Part shown: positions 23,631 to 32,659 of the stretch, piece after piece | How the letters are laid out: every line of letters starts with the position of its first letter | Position numbering within the stretch: the first letter of the stretch is position 1 | Assembly (NCBI GenBank): GCA_902766765.1 | Contig: CACXER010000026.1 | Coordinates: 1 to 47,759 of the forward strand | DNA from: an uncultured Elusimicrobium sp. | Lineage (GTDB): Bacteria > Elusimicrobiota > Elusimicrobia > Elusimicrobiales > Elusimicrobiaceae | Direction of reading: 5' to 3' | DNA length: 47,759 nt | Translations under genes and position numbers: made by a program | Notes under the pieces: model-generated | Database searches by the model: none | What the model saw: the letters and a program-made list of their open reading frames with translations, nothing else | What the model was told of the DNA's origin: nothing

Positions 23631-25421
23631 ATGTTTACGTGCAGTAAAAAATATGACGTTATTGTGATTGGCGGTGGCCACGCCGGGTGCGAGGCGGCCT
23701 TAGCCGCGGCCAAACTGGGCGCTCAAACACTGCTGCTAACTCAAAATTTAGATACGATTGCCCAAATGTCGTGTAATCCCTCTATCGGTGGAATTGCCAA
23801 AGGGCAAATCGTGCGCGAAATTGATGCGCTCGGCGGGGCGATGGGCCGCGTGACCGATCACGCTGCCTTGCACTATCACATGTTAAACACAGGCAAAGGC
23901 CCGGCGGTGCACTCCCCGCGCGTCCAATGCGATAAGAAAGTGTACCAATTTACTTTCAAACATTTTTTGGAACTCCAACCCAATTTGGATATCATGCAAG
24001 ATGAGGCCGTTAAAATTACGACGTCCGACGGCGCAGTCAGCGGGGTGCTGACGTTGCGTAATACCCTTTATCACACAAAAACCGTTATTTTAACAACGGG
24101 CACCTTTTTGGGGGGGACGATTCACATCGGTACGGTCATGACACCCGGCGGGCGCTACAACGATATGCCGTCCAATTTACTCTCTAAAAATTTAAGCGAA
24201 GAACTGGGCTTACATCTCATGCGCTTTAAAACGGGTACGCCCATGCGTATCAATGCGCGCGGCCTGGATTATTCTAAATTCCGTTTGCAACCGTCTGACA
24301 ATCCGCTACAACCTATTTCCCATTTTACCGACGTTCACGAGCAACAAAAGCGGAAATTTTTGAGTTGCTATATTACGCATACCACACTCGCTACCGACAA
24401 AATTTTACGCGAAAATTTCCAACGTTCCGCCATGTATGGCGGTAATATCCATAGCCAGGGGCCGCGGTATTGCCCGTCGGTGGAAGATAAAATCAAAAAA
24501 TTCCCGGAAGTTACTTCCCACCCGCTTTTCTTAGAGCCGGAAGGTGCACATACGGAAGAATATTATATCCAGGGTTTTTCTACCAGCATGCCCGAAGATG
24601 TCCAGCGTGCGCTGATTGCCTCCGTACCCGGTATGGAAAATGCCTCTATCACACGCATGGGGTACGCCGTAGAATATGATTGTTCCGACCCGATGGATTT
24701 GTTACCCCAGTTGGAAAGTAAAATTGTGCCCGGTTTGTTTTGTGCGGGCCAAATCAACGGTACCACCGGCTACGAAGAAGCCGGCGGACAAGGGCTTGTG
24801 GCCGGTATCAACGCCGCTTTAAAAGTGCAAGGCAAGGAGCCGTTTGTGCTCCGGCGTGATGAAGCGTATATCGGGGTACTCATTGATGATTTGGTAACTA
24901 AAGGCGTCAATGAGCCGTACCGAATGTTTACTTCTCGGGCGGAATACCGTATTTTACTGCGTAACGATAATGCCGATTTACGTTTGATGCCCCACGCGTT
25001 TAGACTGGGGATGTTGGACATTGCTTACAAACCCGCTTTTGAAAAATACCGGGCGTTATGCGACACATTAAAAGCCAATTTACAGGCCCCCGTTACGGAC
25101 GAGCCCGATTTGTTCCCGTGGTCGCTTGAAAAAGCACGCGCGCATGCGGAAATTCATCACAAATACGAGGGATATTACGAGCGTAATAAAAAAGACGCGG
25201 AAAAATTAGCCGAAGTGGATGCTATTAAAATCCCCGCAGGATTTGACCCGTCTTCCGTGCGTGGGTTACTGTTTGAAAGCGCGCAAAAATTACGCGAAGT
25301 CAAACCGCAAACGCTCGGGCAAGCCAGCCGTATCCCGGGGGTAACTCCGTCGGATATTCAACTGTTAGCCGTACATATTGAGCGGTTTAGGAGACTAAAA
25401 CATGTGGCGAACAGTAAGTAA
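23631..25421 (+). CDS. mnmG: tRNA uridine-5-carboxymethylaminomethyl modification enzyme (FAD)
   Basis: FAD-dependent partner of MnmE. The protein has 596 residues. The dinucleotide site is VIVIGGGHAGCEAALAAAKLG near residue 11-30, followed by the family stretch MSCNPSIGGIAKGQIVREIDALGG. Further motifs are GTFLGGTIHIG, RFKTGTP, QGPRYCPSVEDKI, and GQINGTTGYEEAGGQGLVAGINAA. The C-terminal helical domain ends with SRIPGVTPSDIQLL. It overlaps rsmG by 20 bases. The order mnmE-mnmG-rsmG is widely conserved. Confidence 0.98.
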   Translation: MFTCSKKYDVIVIGGGHAGCEAALAAAKLGAQTLLLTQNLDTIAQMSCNPSIGGIAKGQIVREIDALGGAMGRVTDHAALHYHMLNTGKGPAVHSPRVQCDKKVYQFTFKHFLELQPNLDIMQDEAVKITTSDGAVSGVLTLRNTLYHTKTVILTTGTFLGGTIHIGTVMTPGGRYNDMPSNLLSKNLSEELGLHLMRFKTGTPMRINARGLDYSKFRLQPSDNPLQPISHFTDVHEQQKRKFLSCYITHTTLATDKILRENFQRSAMYGGNIHSQGPRYCPSVEDKIKKFPEVTSHPLFLEPEGAHTEEYYIQGFSTSMPEDVQRALIASVPGMENASITRMGYAVEYDCSDPMDLLPQLESKIVPGLFCAGQINGTTGYEEAGGQGLVAGINAALKVQGKEPFVLRRDEAYIGVLIDDLVTKGVNEPYRMFTSRAEYRILLRNDNADLRLMPHAFRLGMLDIAYKPAFEKYRALCDTLKANLQAPVTDEPDLFPWSLEKARAHAEIHHKYEGYYERNKKDAEKLAEVDAIKIPAGFDPSSVRGLLFESAQKLREVKPQTLGQASRIPGVTPSDIQLLAVHIERFRRLKHVANSK

Positions 25422-26046
25422 ATTTGCCGAGAGTATTTCGTTGCCGCTTTCGCAAGCGCAAGCCCAGTTGCTAGTAGACTACGCGCAGTTAGTGTGGCAG
25501 AAAAAAGATATGTTAAATCTGACCAGTGCGTCTGGTTTGGAGGAAATTTTGAGTCGCCACATTTGTGACGGATTGCAAGGTGCGGCGTTGGCGCAGCGGT
25601 GGGCTAAAAAACACGCACTGGATACTTTTGACGTAATTGATGCCGGTTCCGGGGCGGGGTATATCGGGCTTACTTGGGCAGCAGCGTTACCGCACGCGCG
25701 GGTAACACTTGTAGAAAGTTTAGAAAAGCGGTGTGCATTCTTGAATTGGACGATTTTAAAATTAAATTTGAAAAATGTTTCTGTTAAAAATATCCGTTTG
25801 GGAGAGCAAAAAGATTTGCGAGCAGACGTGCTTACCGAACGGGCCATGGGTCAACTATCCGATATTTTGTCCATTTGTTTGCAAGCGGTAAAACCCGGCG
25901 GTATGTTTGTGGCCTATCAAGGGGAAGCGGCGACGCCGGTAGACGCTGCCAAGTATGGGGCGGTGCCGGGTGATGTGCAGAAATATATATTACCGTCGGA
26001 TAATAGACCCCGGCAGTTAGTTTGTTTTGAAAAAAAGAGTGTATGA
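25402..26046 (+). CDS. rsmG: 16S rRNA (guanine527-N7)-methyltransferase
   Basis: Methylates G527 of 16S rRNA with SAM. The 214 residues are the usual length. The SAM site is DVIDAGSGAGYIGLTWAAALPHARVTLVESLEKRCAFL, and the N-terminus has the typical QLVWQKKDMLNLTSASGLEEILSRHICDG. It overlaps mnmG upstream and the next gene downstream by four bases (ATGA), so it is translationally coupled on both sides. Confidence 0.95.
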   Translation: MWRTVSKFAESISLPLSQAQAQLLVDYAQLVWQKKDMLNLTSASGLEEILSRHICDGLQGAALAQRWAKKHALDTFDVIDAGSGAGYIGLTWAAALPHARVTLVESLEKRCAFLNWTILKLNLKNVSVKNIRLGEQKDLRADVLTERAMGQLSDILSICLQAVKPGGMFVAYQGEAATPVDAAKYGAVPGDVQKYILPSDNRPRQLVCFEKKSV

Positions 26047-27338
26047 GCGATAAGACCTTTTTAAAATTCGTGTTGGTGCTGGCGCTGATTGTCGGAATCG
26101 GAATCGCCGTGGGGGACGCTTGGGATTTGCATGATGTGGCGCAAATTATGTTTTCCGATAAGCCGCGTTCTCATAACTCCGGCAAGACGGCTCCCGCAAC
26201 GCCTACGACACCCTCAACGGAATCTTCCCAAACGCCAAGTAAGGACGAGCAAAAATTCGGGCAACTTATTACCGGACTGGAACGCATTGCGGGGGTGGCG
26301 TCCGATAAGGGGGGGGTGGACTCTATCCCTACACAGGCCATTCGCCCGCCGGATTCTGTCCATAAGGTTCGTTGGGCCCCGCCGCCACCCGGATTTTTAA
26401 CAGCCGATACGTCTAATTATCTCATTTACCGTCAAGACAATCCGGTTTCTGCAAATATCAAAACTGTGTTGGATACGATTCACGGTAATTTGATGTTAGA
26501 TTTGACGCCGTTTACGCTGGTCGTAAAACCCAATAAAATTTTAGTCATGCTCTTTAACAACCGCGACAGTTACCACGATTTTACGCATTTACCGTCGTGG
26601 TCGGGTGCGTCGTCTGACTTGCAAACCGATACCATGTACGTTATTGAAGGCAATAGCTTTTATCCGTTGTCGGTACACGAATTAACGCACTTATATTTTG
26701 ACGGATATTTCTTGCCTACGATTTCACCCTTGTGGCTCAGCGAAGGTATGGCGGTTTATATGCAGATTTATTCCACGAAGCAAAAACCCAGTTGGGTAGA
26801 CCATAGTTTGCGGCGTATTGTGGCGGGGGATATTATTCCGCTAGATGAAATGACCGTCACCGAGGACTTAAATTCTTATGATACCGAAAAAGCAGAACTG
26901 TGGTATACGCAGGCGTATAGTTTGGTGGATTATTTGCTCAATACCCGTACGCGCGATGAATTCTACAAACTATGTACGGAGTTAAAAAATAAAACGCCCT
27001 TGCACCAAGCCTTGTATCATACGTATGGAATGCCTTTCAACAAAGTCAGCGTACTGCAAAACGTGTGGTTGCACGATTTACAAAAGGCCTATCAGGAGGG
27101 CCGTATTTTAAATTCGCAACCGCCGTCCGCACAAGTAAAACAAGTGCCTCCGGCTGACGGTATGACCCCGGCACAACCGGTATCCCAATCAGCTAAAAAG
27201 ACGGCGGCGCAGCCGGCTCCTGCAGCCAAACCTACCGTCAATAAATCAACGGCTCCGGCTAAAAAGCCCACCCCGCAAAAAACGAAAATCAATAAACTCC
27301 AAACGGTAGATGCCCGGGAGTATTGGGGAGGGAACTAA
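26043..27338 (+). CDS. Membrane-anchored gluzincin-like protein (HELTH motif)
   Basis: The 431-residue protein has one N-terminal hydrophobic segment (residues 7-24), a low-complexity linker (40-70), and a peptidase-like domain. HELTH is at 212-216 and WLSEGMAVYM provides the downstream Glu (E234). This His-Glu-x-x-His plus Glu arrangement is that of gluzincin (MA clan) metallopeptidases. The domain probably faces the periplasm. The C-terminal 80 residues are rich in Pro, Ala and Lys and might touch peptidoglycan. It is coupled to rsmG (ATGA) and to rsmH (TAATG) at the head of the cell-wall cluster. Substrate unknown. An eight-G run lies in the coding sequence at 26309. Confidence 0.72.
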   Translation: MSDKTFLKFVLVLALIVGIGIAVGDAWDLHDVAQIMFSDKPRSHNSGKTAPATPTTPSTESSQTPSKDEQKFGQLITGLERIAGVASDKGGVDSIPTQAIRPPDSVHKVRWAPPPPGFLTADTSNYLIYRQDNPVSANIKTVLDTIHGNLMLDLTPFTLVVKPNKILVMLFNNRDSYHDFTHLPSWSGASSDLQTDTMYVIEGNSFYPLSVHELTHLYFDGYFLPTISPLWLSEGMAVYMQIYSTKQKPSWVDHSLRRIVAGDIIPLDEMTVTEDLNSYDTEKAELWYTQAYSLVDYLLNTRTRDEFYKLCTELKNKTPLHQALYHTYGMPFNKVSVLQNVWLHDLQKAYQEGRILNSQPPSAQVKQVPPADGMTPAQPVSQSAKKTAAQPAPAAKPTVNKSTAPAKKPTPQKTKINKLQTVDAREYWGGN

Positions 27339-28222
27339 TGCAACAAACGTGGACACATATTCCCATTATGGTTAGCCAAATTGCCGAATTGTTGCTACGT
27401 AATCCTGACGGAGTATATATGGACGGCACGCTGGGGCTCGGCGGGCACACGCACTATTTTTTAACCCGGTTAGGTCCACAATCTAAAGTTTTAGGGTTTG
27501 ATAAAGATGAGGAAGCCCTTGCGATGGCGCGCGAGCGGGTCAACGATACGCGTTTACAAACTTTTCACGCCAGTTATGCCCAAGCGCCGGAAATTTTGCG
27601 TACAGTCGGTATTGAACAGATAGACGGCCTATTGTTAGATTTGGGGTTGAGTTCGTACCAGTTGGATAATCCGGAACGTGGATTTAGTTTACTGCAAGAC
27701 GGGCCGCTGGATATGCGGTTTGATTTGTCGGCTACGTTGACGGCGGCGGATATTGTCAATACGTGGCCGCTACAGGAAATTATGCGTATTTTGACAGATT
27801 ACGGCGAAGAACGTCAAGCAGAAAAAATTGCACTGGCTATTTTAGCCGCGCGCAAACAAACCCCTATTCAAACTACGCAACAATTACGTCAGATCGTGGA
27901 AAGTGTAGTGCCGCGATATGGTAAACGCCACCCGGCTACACAAACGTTTCAAGCCCTACGTATGGCGTGTAATAGCGAATTGGAAACTGTGGCGCAGGCG
28001 CTGGAGCGGTTGCCCGGTTTGTTGGCTGTTGGAGCGCGTATGGCGGTGCTGACGTTCCACTCGTTAGAAGACCGGCTCGTTAAAAATCAGTTTAAAACGC
28101 TGGCGTCCGGCGGGAATTTTCAACTTGTCAATAAGCACGCACTAACCCCTGATTATGAAGAAGTCCGGCAAAATCATCGGGCTCGTAGTGCCAAATTGCG
28201 CGTGATAGAGAGGGTGAAATAA
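27338..28222 (+). CDS. rsmH: 16S rRNA (cytosine1402-N4)-methyltransferase
   Basis: Formerly MraW. It methylates C1402 in the 30S decoding centre. 294 residues from ATG 27338, which shares its A with the previous stop codon (TAATG) and has a GGGAGGG site. A longer frame from TTG 27323 is rejected. Motifs: MDGTLGLGGHTHYFL (SAM), LLDLGLSSYQLDNPERGFS, DMRFD, and the C-terminal LTFHSLEDRLVKNQF and RARSAKLRVIERV. It is the usual head of a division and cell-wall cluster. No mraZ is present upstream. Confidence 0.97.
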   Translation: MQQTWTHIPIMVSQIAELLLRNPDGVYMDGTLGLGGHTHYFLTRLGPQSKVLGFDKDEEALAMARERVNDTRLQTFHASYAQAPEILRTVGIEQIDGLLLDLGLSSYQLDNPERGFSLLQDGPLDMRFDLSATLTAADIVNTWPLQEIMRILTDYGEERQAEKIALAILAARKQTPIQTTQQLRQIVESVVPRYGKRHPATQTFQALRMACNSELETVAQALERLPGLLAVGARMAVLTFHSLEDRLVKNQFKTLASGGNFQLVNKHALTPDYEEVRQNHRARSAKLRVIERVK

Positions 28223-28491
28223 TGCCTATACCTATTTTCCGTATTATTTTTTTAACGGCTATTTTGGCGTTTGGTGTCGTGTGGATTCGTATAGAGGTCA
28301 ACCGCTCGGGCCGTACGATTGGACAATTGCAAAACGAGGTAGAAGTCAAAGAAGCGCGTAACCAATATTTGAAGTTAGAGATTTTGCGCCTGTCTAATCC
28401 GGAAAATATTTCCAAATTAGCCAAAGAAAAATTTGGGCTACAACCCATTTCCCCGTCGAAAGTGGTTGTACTAAACGGTAATAAAAAGTAA
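28222..28491 (+). CDS. ftsL: FtsL-like cell division protein
   Basis: A small 89-residue bitopic protein: an N-terminal membrane segment (about residues 5-22), then a coiled coil (RSGRTIGQLQNEVEVKEARNQYLKLEILRLSNPENISKLAKEKFGLQ). The ending with A-x-E-x-x-G-L is typical of FtsL. The call rests on this architecture and on the place between rsmH and ftsI, since FtsL sequences diverge strongly. It overlaps the rsmH stop by one base (TAATG) and lies two bases before ftsI. It would form part of the septal FtsQLB complex. Confidence 0.8.
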   Translation: MPIPIFRIIFLTAILAFGVVWIRIEVNRSGRTIGQLQNEVEVKEARNQYLKLEILRLSNPENISKLAKEKFGLQPISPSKVVVLNGNKK

Positions 28492-28493
28492 GT

Positions 28494-30194
28494 ATGCTTA
28501 GAAAAAGTGTTTCCTCCCCGGAAGTGTTCAACATCAAAAAGCGCATGCGTTGGATGGGCTTACTGATGTTGATGATTCCGCTTATTATTTTTGTCCGTTT
28601 ATTTTACATGCAAACTTTTTTACATGAATCTTTTGTGTCCAAGGTGGAACGCTCTATTTATAACTACTTGGCCGAGGACCGTTTGCGAGGGCGTATTTTA
28701 GATACGAACGGGCGGGTGCTTGCGGAGTCGGTGCGGACGCATTCGTGCGGCATTAGTAAACGCTACGTGAGCGATAAGAATAAACTTGTGGATTTTTTAG
28801 CCCAAACGTTGCAACTGTCCAAGCGCCAAATCTTGGAAAAATGGGAAAAGTCCGGTCCTTTCTTTTTTGTGGCGAAGAAAATTAAACCGGATGTTTATAT
28901 CCAATTGACCGATATTTTGCGTACTCCGTTGGGGCAGGGGGTGGAACTAACCCCCGAGTATGAGCGGATTCATCCTTATGAGGAAAGTGCGTTGGATATT
29001 GTGGGTACGGCCAATTCCAAGAATTTCGGTCTTTCGGGTATTGAGCAAATGTTTAATAAAGAACTTTCGCAAGATATCAGCAAAAAACGGGCGAAACGAG
29101 CCCGCCGCGGTGCAGTTATTTACGACCGTAAACTACGCGAAGAGTTATCTGTAGGAAATGTTTATTTAACGTTAGATGAAGTGGCGCAGTACTATACCGA
29201 ACAGGCCCTTTACCGTGCGGTGGAGACCGTGGGCGCCGAACACGGGGTGGCTATTGTACAAGAACCGCAGACCGGACGTATTTTGGCGGCGGCTTCGTAT
29301 CCGATGAAGGATGGGCAATCGTTAGCGTTTCAATTTACATACGAGCCCGGATCTACCTTCAAAACGATTGCTATTTCTTCGGCGTTGGATGCCGGTTCGG
29401 TGCGCATTACGGACAGCATTGATATGGAAGGACGGAAATGGGAAGTGGTAAAGGGGTTTGTCATTAAAGATAACCAGCATAAAAAAGACTATTTGTCCAT
29501 TCCGGAAATTATGCAAGTTTCGTCCAATATTGGGGCCGGAAAAATTGCGCTTGATTTGGGAGCCAAAAACCTGTTTTACTATATCAAGGCCTTTGGATTC
29601 GGTTCCAAAACAGATATCAATTTTAACGGGGAATCTAAAGGCAGTGTCCTGCCACACAATAAATGGACTAAAGTGGATACGGTAACCAAAGGGTATGGGT
29701 ATGGTATTGCGGTAACGCCTGTTCAACTGGTCAATGCCTATTCGGCTATTGCTAACGGCGGAACATTGATGCAACCGCATTTGATTGACCGTATTGAATA
29801 TGCGAATGGTAAGGTGGAAAAGTATGCCAAACCTGTTAAAATCCGTAAAGTGTTTCGCAAACCCGAAACGGCCGCTATTATGACAAAAGTATTGCAGAGT
29901 GTGGTAGAAAACGGTTCGGGTAAACTGGCTAAAATTCCCGGGTACAATGTCGCCGGGAAAACAGGTACTGCTGAAAAATTGAGTGCCGAAGGCGGATACG
30001 GTAAACGTAATCACGTCGTATCTTTTTGTGGGTTTGTGCCGGCTTCTAATCCGCAATTTACGATTTTGATTATCTTAGACAATCCGGCTAAATATACTTT
30101 CGGTGGTACGGCGGCTGCTCCGGTATTTAAAGAAATCGCGCAACCGTTACTGGCTCGTAAAGGCGTACCGCCGGATCAATTAGATTTTGAATGA
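28494..30194 (+). CDS. ftsI: Penicillin-binding protein, FtsI / class B type
   Basis: Septal peptidoglycan transpeptidase. The protein has 566 residues. The N-terminal membrane anchor is at about 20-40, followed by the class B dimerisation region (RLRGRILDTNGRVLAES at 63-79). The transpeptidase domain has STFK at 287-290 with the catalytic Ser, SSN at 343-345, and KTGT at 489-492. There is no PASTA domain at the C-terminus. It lies in the cluster order rsmH-ftsL-ftsI. Normally murE would follow; here murF does. Confidence 0.95.
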   Translation: MLRKSVSSPEVFNIKKRMRWMGLLMLMIPLIIFVRLFYMQTFLHESFVSKVERSIYNYLAEDRLRGRILDTNGRVLAESVRTHSCGISKRYVSDKNKLVDFLAQTLQLSKRQILEKWEKSGPFFFVAKKIKPDVYIQLTDILRTPLGQGVELTPEYERIHPYEESALDIVGTANSKNFGLSGIEQMFNKELSQDISKKRAKRARRGAVIYDRKLREELSVGNVYLTLDEVAQYYTEQALYRAVETVGAEHGVAIVQEPQTGRILAAASYPMKDGQSLAFQFTYEPGSTFKTIAISSALDAGSVRITDSIDMEGRKWEVVKGFVIKDNQHKKDYLSIPEIMQVSSNIGAGKIALDLGAKNLFYYIKAFGFGSKTDINFNGESKGSVLPHNKWTKVDTVTKGYGYGIAVTPVQLVNAYSAIANGGTLMQPHLIDRIEYANGKVEKYAKPVKIRKVFRKPETAAIMTKVLQSVVENGSGKLAKIPGYNVAGKTGTAEKLSAEGGYGKRNHVVSFCGFVPASNPQFTILIILDNPAKYTFGGTAAAPVFKEIAQPLLARKGVPPDQLDFE

Positions 30195-30222
30195 TTATCA
30201 TATTTTTACAAGGAGACTTCGC

Positions 30223-31569
30223 ATGAAATTAAATTTAACACTTCGCAAAATAGCCGAAGTTATGGAAGGAAAGTTAGTGGGGGGGGACCCTTCGCAAGTG
30301 GTCCAATCGTTTGTGACGGATAGCCGGGTGGTGGCCCCGGGCGACGCCTTTATTGCGCTGAAAGGAGCAAACTACGATGCCCGGCAATTTATTCCACAAG
30401 TGCTAAAACAAGGAGCGAGTGTCGTCGTAGCCGAGGAGAAAGGATTTACCGTTCCCTCCGGTGCAAAAGCCGCTTTTATACTGGTTAAAAATCCGCTTGT
30501 TGCTTTGCAAACTTTAGCCAAATATCACCGGTTAAACAGTACGCTTAAAATTGTTGCTATTACCGGTTCCAACGGAAAAAGTACCACCAAACAAATGTTG
30601 CGTGCCATCTGCCAAACCGCCGGAGAAACAATTGCCAATATGGGCAATTTTAACAACCAATTCGGAGTGCCCTTTTCCTTATTGGAAATTCAACCTAAAC
30701 ATAAATTCGGTGTGTTTGAGTTGGGTGCTTCTCATCCCGGGGATATTGCAGAAACGGCTTGCTTAGCCGTGCCGGATGTGGCGGTTATTACCAACGTAGG
30801 GGCGGCCCATTTGGAATTTTTCCACGACTTGGAAACGGTATATAAAACAAAAACCGAAATCGCGGCCTGCTTAAATTGTGGGGGGACATTAGTGTATAAT
30901 GCCGACGACGCGTACTTGTCCCGCTTGAAAACAGAATTTAAGGGGAAAAGCATATCGTTTGGGTTTACGCCGGGGGCTGATGTGCAGATTTTGGAAACTG
31001 CCGATTTTTCCTTCACTTACAAAGGGGAGGCATATGTGTTGCCCATCCGTCTGGAACGGCACGATAAATTAAATGCTGCTGCTGCGACGGCGGCGGCCAT
31101 TTCGCTCGGGCTGTATATGGATAATATCAAGCAAGGGCTGGCCCATTTTATGCCTATGCCTATGCGTTTGGAGCGGAGCGTTAAAAACGGGGTGCATTTT
31201 ATTTTAGATTGTTATAACGCCAATCCGGCCAGTATGAAAAATGCGTTGGAAATTTTAGGGCGCGAGAAAGATTCTCCGCGTATTGCCGTCTTAGGTGATA
31301 TGAAAGAGTTGGGGGAATCGTCCAAAGAATATCACCGCTTGGTAGCCCGGCAACTGTTGGACAACCGAGTGGAATATGCGTTTTTAGCCGGGCCCGAAAT
31401 GCGCTACGCGTATGAAATACTAAAAACGGCCCCCGGTATTAAGGCGCATTACGCCTTGCAAGCTACCGATTGGTTGGATACCTTAAAAAAAGTATTGACC
31501 GGTGGCGGAACCTGCCTTATCAAGGCCTCGCGTTCTATGCAATTTGAAACTATATTCAAGGAGATTTAA
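30223..31569 (+). CDS. murF: UDP-MurNAc-tripeptide--D-alanyl-D-alanine ligase
   Basis: Adds D-Ala-D-Ala to the muropeptide precursor in the cytoplasm. 448 residues from ATG 30223, which has AAGGAG; a longer frame from 30187 overlaps ftsI and is rejected. The ATP site is GSNGKSTTK (115-123). MurF-specific stretches distinguish it from MurE: ELGASHPGDI, NVGAAHLEFF and DCYNANPASMKNAL. An eight-G run (30279-30286) lies near the start of the gene. It is followed two bases before the mraY frame. Confidence 0.95.
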   Translation: MKLNLTLRKIAEVMEGKLVGGDPSQVVQSFVTDSRVVAPGDAFIALKGANYDARQFIPQVLKQGASVVVAEEKGFTVPSGAKAAFILVKNPLVALQTLAKYHRLNSTLKIVAITGSNGKSTTKQMLRAICQTAGETIANMGNFNNQFGVPFSLLEIQPKHKFGVFELGASHPGDIAETACLAVPDVAVITNVGAAHLEFFHDLETVYKTKTEIAACLNCGGTLVYNADDAYLSRLKTEFKGKSISFGFTPGADVQILETADFSFTYKGEAYVLPIRLERHDKLNAAAATAAAISLGLYMDNIKQGLAHFMPMPMRLERSVKNGVHFILDCYNANPASMKNALEILGREKDSPRIAVLGDMKELGESSKEYHRLVARQLLDNRVEYAFLAGPEMRYAYEILKTAPGIKAHYALQATDWLDTLKKVLTGGGTCLIKASRSMQFETIFKEI

Positions 31570-31572
31570 TGT

Positions 31573-32658
31573 ATGTTATATTACTTATCCCTATTCAAAG
31601 ACGATGTTAGTTTTTTAAATATATTCAGTTATATAACGTTTCGCACCGGGGCGGCTATATTTACGGCGTTCTTCTTGACGCTTCTTATCGGGCCGCGTGT
31701 GGTGGCTAAGTTGCGCTCTTACAAGATACAACAAGTAGAGCGGGAATACGGCCCGGCCTCTCACCTTTCTAAAAGCGGTACCCCAACCATGGGCGGTATT
31801 TTGATTTTTATAAGTCTAATTACCAGCGTGCTCTTGTGGGCACGGCTGGACAGTTCGTATCTGTGGCTATTGGTTTTTACGACGGTATCTTTAGGTTTTG
31901 CCGGTGTTATGGATGACTACACCAAACTCGTTAAGAAAAATCCGGAAGGGATGAAATCTTCCATTAAACTGGCCATTCAATTATTCACGGCTATCGTAGT
32001 AGTGGGATATTTAGCCATTAATCCGCCTAACGGCGAATATGCCACTTCGCTGATTATTCCGTATATGAGTAAGATGTTTATTGACTTGTCGGTATTCTAT
32101 TTTGCGTTTGCGATGTTAGTGATTGTAGGGTCTTCCAACGCTACCAATTTGACCGACGGTTTAGACGGCTTGGCCAGCGGATGCATGGTATTTACGGCCG
32201 CAACTTATGGCATTTTTGCTTACGTGGCCGGTAATATTCAGTTTGCGGATTATTTGAAAATTATCTACGTACCCGGCGCCGGGGAAATCACTGTGTTTAT
32301 GGGGGCGCTTATTGGAGCGTGCCTGGGATTTTTGTGGTTTAACGCGTATCCGGCACAAGTATTTATGGGGGATACGAGTTCGCTGTTCTTGGGTGGGGTA
32401 ATTGGCACGGCGGCGTTGTGTGTTAAACAAGAATTGTTGCTTCCCATTGCCGGCGGACTTTTTGTGTTGGAGACGGTGTCTGTGATGTTACAAATGGGGT
32501 ATTTCAAAATGACCCATGGCAAACGGCTATTTAAAATGGCACCGATTCACCACCATTTTGAACTGCTCGGCGTCGCCGAACCGAAAGTGATTGTACGGTT
32601 TTGGATTGTGGGTGTGATGCTGATGTTGCTGGCACTTGCGTCCTTAAAGATCAGATAA
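31573..32658 (+). CDS. mraY: Phospho-N-acetylmuramoyl-pentapeptide transferase
   Basis: Makes lipid I at the inner membrane from UDP-MurNAc-pentapeptide and undecaprenyl phosphate. The 361-residue protein has about ten membrane segments. Family motifs: SKSGTPTMGG, the Asp-rich GVMDDYTK, NATNLTDGLDGLASG, FMGDTSSLFLGG, and the late MAPIHHHFEL. The lipid carrier it uses would come from uppS at 5992. ftsW starts two bases after the stop. Confidence 0.97.
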   Translation: MLYYLSLFKDDVSFLNIFSYITFRTGAAIFTAFFLTLLIGPRVVAKLRSYKIQQVEREYGPASHLSKSGTPTMGGILIFISLITSVLLWARLDSSYLWLLVFTTVSLGFAGVMDDYTKLVKKNPEGMKSSIKLAIQLFTAIVVVGYLAINPPNGEYATSLIIPYMSKMFIDLSVFYFAFAMLVIVGSSNATNLTDGLDGLASGCMVFTAATYGIFAYVAGNIQFADYLKIIYVPGAGEITVFMGALIGACLGFLWFNAYPAQVFMGDTSSLFLGGVIGTAALCVKQELLLPIAGGLFVLETVSVMLQMGYFKMTHGKRLFKMAPIHHHFELLGVAEPKVIVRFWIVGVMLMLLALASLKIR

Positions 32659-32659
32659 T

